A DNA stretch of 57,663 nucleotides, taken from assembly GCA_022793995.1 (NCBI GenBank), contig JAAWDY010000062.1, positions 1 through 57,663 on the forward strand. Reading direction: 5' to 3'. A program made the position numbers and the translations under genes. Every line of letters starts with the position of its first letter. Position 1 is the stretch's first letter. Of the stretch, positions 52,109 to 57,663 are shown in pieces. The notes beneath the pieces were generated by a model, which did not search any database, was not told where the DNA came from, and saw only the letters and a program-made list of their open reading frames with translations. The stretch is from Coprococcus sp. (lineage in GTDB: Bacteria > Bacillota > Clostridia > Lachnospirales > Lachnospiraceae).

Positions 52109-53677
52109 ATGTCTTACACTGCCTTATACCGGAAATTCCGCCCCGCGGAGTTTGAGGATGTGAAGGGACAAGACCACATTATCACAACACTGAAAAACCA
52201 GATCAAGGCAGGAAGGATCGGGCATGCCTATCTGTTCTGCGGAACGCGGGGAACGGGAAAGACCACTGTGGCAAAGATATTTGCCAGGGCGGTCAACTGC
52301 GAAGCTCCACAGGATGGAAGCCCGTGCAAAGAGTGTGCGATGTGTAGGAGCATTTCTACAGGAGCTTCCATGAATGTGATCGAGATTGACGCGGCGTCCA
52401 ATAACGGGGTGGATAATATCAGGGAGATCCGGGACGAGGTTTCCTACCGTCCTACGGCGGGACGATATAAAGTATATATTATCGACGAAGTGCATATGCT
52501 TTCCATCGGAGCATTCAACGCGCTTCTTAAGACGCTTGAAGAGCCGCCGGAATATGTGATCTTCATCCTGGCGACGACGGAGGCGCATAAGATACCGATC
52601 ACCATTTTGTCCCGGTGCCAGCGGTATGATTTTAAACGGATCAGTATCGATACGATCGCGGCACGGCTTACCGAGCTAATGGCAAAAGAGCAGGTAGAGA
52701 CGGAGGAAAAGGCGATCCGGTATATTGCCAAAGCGGCGGACGGTTCTATGCGCGACGCATTAAGTCTGCTGGATCAGTGTATCGCATTTTATCTGGGAGA
52801 GAAACTGACGTACGAGCATGTGCTGGAGGTGTTGGGGGCGGTGGATACAGATGTGTTCAGCCGCCTTCTTAGGGAAATCATCGCACAGGATGTGGAGAGG
52901 GTACTGGAAACAGCGGATGAGCTTGTGATGCAGGGGCGAGAGCTGTCGCAGCTTGCAGCGGATTTTACGTGGTATCTGAGGAACCTGCTCCTTGTCAAGA
53001 CTTCGGATCGCATGGAGGAGGTGCTTGACGTCTCGGCTGAAAATCTTGTGCAGCTCAAGGAAGAGGCGCGGATGATCGAGCCGGAGGTTCTGCTACGGTA
53101 TATCCGTATTTTTTCAGAACTAACGAATCAGCTCAAATATGCGGCGCAGAAGAGAGTGATCCTGGAGGTTGCGCTCATCAAGCTGTGCTGTCCTCAGATG
53201 GAAGCAAGAGACGACAGTGTGATCGACCGCATTCGCGCTTTGGAGAAACGAGTGGAAGAAGGAGTCAAGCCTATTTCCGGAGACGGCGAGATAAAAGCGC
53301 CGGGAGATAGAAGGAGCAAGAAGGAGGAGCCAAAACCCCAGCTTACCAAAGCGCTGGCTGAGGAGGTAAAACAGGCGGCTTCTAATTTTCGCGCGATCGC
53401 GGCGGAGGCTTCGGGGATGCTGCGGACCTATTTGAAGCAAGCAAGGCTCAGCGTGGGCGGCCAGGATCAGCTTCTGATCGTTCTTCCGGACGAGATGGCG
53501 GCAGCTGTGGTAGGGACAGAGGAGCGTAAGCAGGAGATAAAAGAACTGATCGAGAAGAAGCTTGGCAAATCGGTCGAGGTTGAGGTGCGCGCGGCGGAAT
53601 CAGGCAGAAAGTTTGAAGATAGTTTTGTGGATATTGAGAAGCTGATTAATATGGAGATCACCATAGAAGACGAGTAA
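52109..53677 (+). CDS. dnaX: DNA polymerase III gamma/tau subunit
   Basis: 522 residues. YRKFRPAEFEDVKGQDHI, P-loop CGTRGTGKTTVAKIF near residue 40, zinc Cys in CEAPQDGSPCKECAMC, VYIIDEVHMLS (Walker B) and SRCQRYDFKRIS (sensor). The clamp-loader part is complete (~370) and the C-terminal tau-like part is short (~150). Known: ATPase of the clamp loader with HolA and HolB (holB at 21314 here). Heads a conserved dnaX-ybaB-recR unit. Confidence 0.95.
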   Translation: MSYTALYRKFRPAEFEDVKGQDHIITTLKNQIKAGRIGHAYLFCGTRGTGKTTVAKIFARAVNCEAPQDGSPCKECAMCRSISTGASMNVIEIDAASNNGVDNIREIRDEVSYRPTAGRYKVYIIDEVHMLSIGAFNALLKTLEEPPEYVIFILATTEAHKIPITILSRCQRYDFKRISIDTIAARLTELMAKEQVETEEKAIRYIAKAADGSMRDALSLLDQCIAFYLGEKLTYEHVLEVLGAVDTDVFSRLLREIIAQDVERVLETADELVMQGRELSQLAADFTWYLRNLLLVKTSDRMEEVLDVSAENLVQLKEEARMIEPEVLLRYIRIFSELTNQLKYAAQKRVILEVALIKLCCPQMEARDDSVIDRIRALEKRVEEGVKPISGDGEIKAPGDRRSKKEEPKPQLTKALAEEVKQAASNFRAIAAEASGMLRTYLKQARLSVGGQDQLLIVLPDEMAAAVVGTEERKQEIKELIEKKLGKSVEVEVRAAESGRKFEDSFVDIEKLINMEITIEDE

Positions 53678-53707
53678 GTGTTGGCGAGAAAAAGGAGGAT
53701 GTTTGCA

Positions 53708-54049
53708 GTGGCAAGAAGAGGTGGCTTTCCGGGAGGACAGATGCCCGGGAACATGGCAAATCTGATGAAACAGGCGCAGAAGATGCAGCGCCAGATGGAA
53801 GAGCAGGCAAAGGAGATGGAGACCAAGGAATTTACCGCGACAGCCGGCGGCGGCGCGGTAGAGGTGGTCGTCAATGGGAAGCGGGAGGTACAGAGGGTGA
53901 AGCTTCAGGAGGAAGTTGTGGATCCGGATGATATCGAGATGCTGGAGGATCTGATTACAGCCGCGGTTAACGAAGCTCTGCGGCAGGTGGATGAGGCAAG
54001 CTCGTCTGCCATGAGTAAGCTTACGGGCGGAATGCCGGGGATGTTCTAA
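53708..54049 (+). CDS. ybaB: YbaB/EbfC nucleoid-associated protein
   Basis: 113 residues from the GTG at 53708, 10 nt after AAAGGAGG; earlier in-frame starts overlap the ribosome site. [20 protein letters not shown], a helical arm, [19 protein letters not shown] and [14 protein letters not shown] form the family pattern. Known: small dimeric DNA-binding protein, usually between dnaX and recR as here. Confidence 0.93.
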   Translation: MARRGGFPGGQMPGNMANLMKQAQKMQRQMEEQAKEMETKEFTATAGGGAVEVVVNGKREVQRVKLQEEVVDPDDIEMLEDLITAAVNEALRQVDEASSSAMSKLTGGMPGMF

Positions 54050-54102
54050 GTATCTTCGGAGTATACCTGAATGTCCAAAGAGCAGGACGAGTAGGAGGAA
54101 TC

Positions 54103-54699
54103 ATGGATTATTACAGCAGTCAGATCAGTAAACTGATAGAGGAGTTGTCCAGACTGCCTGGGATTGGGGCAAAGTCAGCCGGAAGGCTGGCTTTTCATAT
54201 GATAAATATGCCCAAAGAGCAGGTAGAACAGCTTGCGAATACAATGGTGGAGGCGCGCACGCAGGTGCGGTACTGCAGGGAATGTTGTACTTTGACGGAT
54301 CAGGAGCTGTGTCCGATCTGCGCCAGCATGGAGCGCGACCACAAGACGATCATGGTGGTGGAAAATCCGCGTGATCTGGGAGCTTATGAGAAGACCGGGA
54401 AATATAACGGCGTCTACCATGTGCTTCACGGGGCGATCTCGCCGATGCTGGGCATCGGTCCGGGCGACATCCGGCTGAAGGAGCTGATGGAACGGCTCCA
54501 GAAGGATGTGGACGAAGTGATTGTTGCGACAAATTCGAGCCTGGAAGGCGAGACTACAGCAATGTATATCAGTAAGCTTATCAAGCCCACCGGGATCAAG
54601 GTAAGCCGTATTGCCAGCGGAGTGCCGGTGGGGGGCGATCTGGAGTATATAGATGAAGTGACGCTGCTCCGTGCCTTGGAGGGACGTACGGAGTTATAA
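54103..54699 (+). CDS. recR: recombination mediator RecR
   Basis: 198 residues, standard. Helix-hairpin-helix [18 protein letters not shown], zinc finger [16 protein letters not shown] near residues 57-72, and TOPRIM with [12 protein letters not shown] and [15 protein letters not shown]. Known: acts with RecO (and RecF) to load RecA on gapped DNA. Third gene of the dnaX unit; site AGTAGGAGG. Confidence 0.96.
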   Translation: MDYYSSQISKLIEELSRLPGIGAKSAGRLAFHMINMPKEQVEQLANTMVEARTQVRYCRECCTLTDQELCPICASMERDHKTIMVVENPRDLGAYEKTGKYNGVYHVLHGAISPMLGIGPGDIRLKELMERLQKDVDEVIVATNSSLEGETTAMYISKLIKPTGIKVSRIASGVPVGGDLEYIDEVTLLRALEGRTEL

Positions 54700-54717
54700 C
54701 GAAAAAGTCCAATTCTA

Positions 54718-54747
54718 TTGACGGACAACGGATAAATAGGCTATAAT
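54718..54747 (+). promoter_or_regulatory. sigma-A-type promoter of the aldolase-transketolase operon
   Basis: TTGACG at 54718-54723, an 18-bp spacer and TATAAT at 54742-54747, 97 bp before the first start codon. Confidence 0.73.
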
Positions 54748-54843
54748 TTGAGTGGTAACAGGAATCATATGGCGGCGGAGCAAAGGCATTTTGGCTCTGG
54801 CATCATTATGTATCAATGTCAAAATTTTAAGGAGGAAAAGGAA

Positions 54844-55500
54844 ATGAGATTTTTCATTGACACAGCGAATGTTGACGACATCAGGAAAGCGAACGACATG
54901 GGTGTTATCTGTGGAGTGACAACGAATCCGTCTCTTATTGCAAAAGAGGGACGTGTATTTGAGGAGGTCATTGCGGAGATCACATCTATCGTGGACGGCC
55001 CGATCAGCGGAGAAGTAAAAGCGACGACTACGGATGCAGAAGGAATGATCGCGGAAGGAAAAGAGATCGCGAAGATCCATCCGAATATGGTGGTTAAGAT
55101 TCCGATGACGGTAGAAGGACTGAAAGCCTGCAAAGCACTGACCGCAGAAGGAATCAAGACGAACGTGACCCTGGTGTTCACGGCGAACCAGGCACTGCTT
55201 GCGGCAAGGGCTGGCGCAACGTATGTGTCTCCGTTCCTGGGACGTCTGGATGACATTTCCGAGCATGGAGTGGATCTGATTCGGGATATTGTTGAAATTT
55301 TTTCAATGGCAGGCGATATTGATACACAGATCATTGCAGCAAGCGTGCGCAATACCATGCATGTGACTGACTGCGCGCTTGCAGGGGCAGACATTGCGAC
55401 GGTTCCGTATAAAGTAATCGAGCAGATGACACACCATCCGCTGACAGATGCAGGTATTGAAAAATTCCAGGCTGACTACAGGGCAGTATTCGGCGAGTAG
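54844..55500 (+). CDS. fsa: transaldolase / fructose-6-phosphate aldolase-like enzyme
   Basis: 218 residues from the ATG at 54844 (AAGGAGGAAAAGG site). [40 protein letters not shown] (Schiff-base Lys) and [15 protein letters not shown] are the motifs of the small TalC/Fsa branch. Transaldolase and F6P aldolase activities cannot be told apart with certainty; next to transketolase genes, a transaldolase role in the non-oxidative pentose phosphate pathway is likely. Operon gap to the next gene 32 bp. Confidence 0.92.
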   Translation: MRFFIDTANVDDIRKANDMGVICGVTTNPSLIAKEGRVFEEVIAEITSIVDGPISGEVKATTTDAEGMIAEGKEIAKIHPNMVVKIPMTVEGLKACKALTAEGIKTNVTLVFTANQALLAARAGATYVSPFLGRLDDISEHGVDLIRDIVEIFSMAGDIDTQIIAASVRNTMHVTDCALAGADIATVPYKVIEQMTHHPLTDAGIEKFQADYRAVFGE

Positions 55501-55532
55501 ATTTTGGTAGGTAAATTCAGGAGGCAAATTTC

Positions 55533-56369
55533 ATGAACAAGTCAGAACTTATGAAAACTGCAAATACGATCCGCAAAGACGCTGTGACGGCAGTCTATCA
55601 TGCGAAATCCGGTCATCCGGGCGGATCTTTATCCGCAGCAGATATTTACACATATTTATTCTTTGAGGAAATGAACATTGACCCGGCAGACCCGAAGAAG
55701 GCGGATCGCGACCGTTTTGTTTTATCAAAAGGACATACGGCTCCGGGATATTATGCGACGCTTGCAAATAGAGGATTTTTCCCGGTGAAGGACTTAGAGA
55801 CGTTGCGCCATACAGGTTCCTATCTGCAGGGACATCCGGATATGAAGCATATCCCAGGTGTTGATATGTCCAGTGGATCTTTGGGACAGGGAATCTCAGC
55901 GGCAGTCGGCATGGCGATTTCTGCGAAGCTGTCAAACGACAGTTACCGTGTTTACACTCTGCTTGGCGACGGTGAGATTCAGGAAGGGCAGGTATGGGAA
56001 GCGGCAATGCTTGCCGGATTCCAGAAATTGGACAACCTGGTGGTGATCGTTGACAATAATAATCTTCAGATCGACGGACCAATTGACGAGGTGAACTCTC
56101 CGTATCCGATCGATAAGAAGTTTGAGGCATTTAATTTCCATGTAATCAATATTGACGGACATAATTTTGACGAGATCGACGCAGCCTTCAAGGAGGCAAA
56201 GGAGACGAAAGGAATGCCGACGGCGATCATCGCGAAGACGGTAAAGGGCAAAGGCGTGTCCTTTATGGAGAACCAGGCGGGATGGCACGGGAAGGCTCCA
56301 AACGAAGAGCAGTACCAGATCGCGATGGCAGATTTAGAGAAAGTAGGTGAAGCATTATGTCAGAAGTAA
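55533..56369 (+). CDS. transketolase, N-terminal (TPP-binding) subunit
   Basis: 278 residues. AKSGHPGGSLSAADIYTYLF opens the domain, LSKGHTAPGYYATLANRGF follows, and GDGEIQEGQVWEAAMLA with VDNNNLQID forms the thiamine-diphosphate site. Known: split transketolases of this kind work as an alpha2beta2 complex with the gene that follows (overlap 13 bp). Moves two-carbon units between sugar phosphates. Confidence 0.95.
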   Translation: MNKSELMKTANTIRKDAVTAVYHAKSGHPGGSLSAADIYTYLFFEEMNIDPADPKKADRDRFVLSKGHTAPGYYATLANRGFFPVKDLETLRHTGSYLQGHPDMKHIPGVDMSSGSLGQGISAAVGMAISAKLSNDSYRVYTLLGDGEIQEGQVWEAAMLAGFQKLDNLVVIVDNNNLQIDGPIDEVNSPYPIDKKFEAFNFHVINIDGHNFDEIDAAFKEAKETKGMPTAIIAKTVKGKGVSFMENQAGWHGKAPNEEQYQIAMADLEKVGEALCQK

Positions 56370-57298
56370 AGAAAATCGCAACAAGAGATAGCTATGGTAA
56401 TGCTTTGGCGGAGCTGGGTAATCTGCATGAAGATGTGGTAGTGCTGGACGCGGACCTTGCGGGAGCGACAAAGACCGGCGTATTCAAGAAAGCGCACCCG
56501 GAACGTTTTATTGATTGTGGGATTGCAGAGAGCAATATGATCGGCGTTGCAGCAGGAATCGCGACGACCGGGAAAGTTCCGTTCGCAAGCTCTTTTGCTA
56601 TGTTCGCGGCAGGACGTGCTTTCGAGCAGGTGCGTAATTCTGTTGGATATCCGAAGAATAATGTCAAGATCGGTGCGACCCACGCGGGGATTTCAGTTGG
56701 AGAAGATGGAGCGACTCATCAGTGTAATGAAGATATTGCTTTGATGAGGACAATCCCGGGTATGGTGGTAATTAATCCATCAGACGATGTAGAAGCTAAG
56801 GCGGCCGTATTTGCAGCTTATGAACATCAGGGACCTGTATATCTCCGTTTCGGCAGGCTTGCGGTTCCGGTCATCAATGACAACCCAGAATATAAGTTTG
56901 AACTGGGGAAAGGGATTGTCCTGCGAGAAGGAAAAGACGTTGCCATCATAGCGACGGGACTAGAGGTCAGCGAGTCGCTTGCAGCGGCGGAAAAACTTGC
57001 GGCAGACGGAATCGAGGCGAAGGTCATCAATATCCATACCATTAAACCTCTGGATGAAGAACTTGTGATCGCGGCGGCGAAAGAAACAGGAAAAGTAGTC
57101 ACTGTGGAAGAGCATTCCATTATTGGCGGACTGGGAAGCGCAGTGTGCGACGTGTTATCTGAGAAACAACCCACCAAAGTCCTGAAAATCGGTGTGATGG
57201 ATACGTTTGGAGAATCTGGTCCTGCGAAGGAACTGATCCAGAAATATGGGTTGGACGCTGACAGCATCTATGAGAAAGTAAAAGCTTTCGTAAAATAA
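56357..57298 (+). CDS. transketolase, C-terminal (pyrimidine-binding) subunit
   Basis: 313 residues. DADLAGATKTGVF, FIDCGIAESNMIGVAAGIA (catalytic Glu region) and THAGISVGEDGATHQCNEDIA, then the transketolase C domain with VTVEEHSIIGGLGSAV. Complete partner of the preceding subunit. The start lies in the last codons of that gene after GTAGGTGAAG, so translation is coupled. An efficient terminator follows. Confidence 0.95.
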   Translation: MSEVKKIATRDSYGNALAELGNLHEDVVVLDADLAGATKTGVFKKAHPERFIDCGIAESNMIGVAAGIATTGKVPFASSFAMFAAGRAFEQVRNSVGYPKNNVKIGATHAGISVGEDGATHQCNEDIALMRTIPGMVVINPSDDVEAKAAVFAAYEHQGPVYLRFGRLAVPVINDNPEYKFELGKGIVLREGKDVAIIATGLEVSESLAAAEKLAADGIEAKVINIHTIKPLDEELVIAAAKETGKVVTVEEHSIIGGLGSAVCDVLSEKQPTKVLKIGVMDTFGESGPAKELIQKYGLDADSIYEKVKAFVK

Positions 57299-57327
57299 GT
57301 GTTGCAAAAAAACAAAAAAGTTTACTG

Positions 57328-57361
57328 GCACGAGAAATGTTAGAGTTTCTCGTGCTTTTTG
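57328..57361 (+). terminator. intrinsic terminator after the transketolase genes
   Basis: GCACGAGAAA (57328-57337) pairs perfectly with TTTCTCGTGC (57346-57355), followed by TTTTT. Confidence 0.93.
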
Positions 57362-57482
57362 ACTGTATAGGAGTGCGATTGTCGATTAACCTCAAAAGAA
57401 ATGGCCCATCCATCGAGATTCCTTATGATTTTCTGAATTTCATAAAAAGGATATTGAAATCCCGCAAAATTTGATATACTTA

Positions 57483-57663
57483 CCTTATGAAATCCATCGC
57501 CGAATAGGCGATTAAAATCAAGGATCCCGAATGCATATGAGGGGAACCTTGTGAAACACATCGCCGAATAGGCGATTAGAATCAGGAATCCCGAATGCAT
57601 ATGAGGGGAACCTTGTGAAACACATCGCCGAATAGGCGATTAGAATCAGGAATCCCGAATGCA
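57483..57663. repeat. 64-bp tandem hairpin repeat at the window edge
   Basis: ATCGCCGAATAGGCGAT begins at 57496, 57560 and 57624, an exact 64-bp period. Each unit goes on with GAATCAGGAATCCCGAATGC or a near match, then ATATGAGGGGAACCTTGTGAAA. Units 1 and 2 differ at a few bases. The array runs off the right edge. Positions 57362-57482 hold no gene I can support. Confidence 0.92.

Noticed and set aside
57483..57663. Regularly spaced palindromic repeats as a possible CRISPR array
   Set aside because: The sequences between the palindromes are themselves repeated, so there are no unique spacers, and no cas genes are seen.

Overview
The window looks like chromosomal DNA from a spore-forming Firmicute of the class Clostridia, most likely a Lachnospiraceae species. 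This is inferred from gene content (bofA, spmA, spmB, coat-F-like genes, ricT, a clostridial Tad locus with a TadZ-like ATPase, DUF5702 and DUF6382-like proteins), AGGAGG-type ribosome sites and standard sigma-A promoters. No rRNA, tRNA or CRISPR array was seen. Gene names rest on motifs and family memory; no database search was run. Layout: (1) 1-2500: a 60-bp tandem repeat, a Sua5 tRNA-modification enzyme fused to an apparently dead low-molecular-weight phosphatase domain, dCMP deaminase and bofA. (2) 2537-11117: a complete Tad (tight adherence) pilus operon behind a good promoter: tadZ, tadA/cpaF, tadB, tadC, flp pilin, DUF5702 protein, a TadE-like pseudopilin with two Cys/His modules, prepilin peptidase, a second TadE and a DUF6382-like protein. 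(3) 11225-18544: soluble histidine kinase, HIT protein, an ECF-like sigma factor and a putative membrane anti-sigma gene separated by murG on the opposite strand, a DUF6147-like secreted protein, TSCPD protein, mtnN and a proline-rich membrane protein. (4) 18795-24850: a decayed Rpn-type nuclease, then a cluster matching the Bacillus yaaO-tmk-holB-yaaT-yabB-yabC neighbourhood, with a guanylate-kinase-like gene where tmk would be. (5) 24999-33863: MsmX/UgpC ATPase, AI-2E family transporter, AAA-ATPase/PD-(D/E)XK gene, a FeoA-FeoB fusion, and a FIST sensor paired with a soluble chemoreceptor. (6) 33930-44223: spmA and spmB, normally adjacent, lie about 9 kb apart. Between them are a duplicated 91-bp piece of spmA, several frameshifted or truncated genes (retropepsin-like, AlbA_2-type ATP-binding, pRiA4b ORF-3-like), a 1.1-kilo-residue surface transglutaminase-like protein, a PilZ protein, a phosphoesterase and a DUF4474 protein. 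(7) 44384-50846: PTS IIC, DUF885 lipoprotein, two coat-like genes, a dense patch of small repeats and mobile elements, a frameshifted Rpn gene, a class-I amidotransferase peptidase and an XRE regulator operon. (8) 51018-57298: phosphofructokinase, dnaX-ybaB-recR, transaldolase-like aldolase and a split transketolase, then a terminator and a 64-bp tandem hairpin repeat running off the end. The most notable unexplained structure is a 195-bp dispersed element present twice (16311-16505 minus, 48070-48264 plus). Its loops are conserved while its stems differ by compensating changes, and one copy is flanked by a 9-bp direct repeat. It looks like a small mobile element that encodes or folds as a structured RNA. 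A second, unrelated element is a perfect 35-bp inverted repeat with 8-bp direct repeats (47907-48038). A third repeat family, built on ATCGCC-N5-GGCGAT hairpins, occurs in the feoAB leader and at the right edge.
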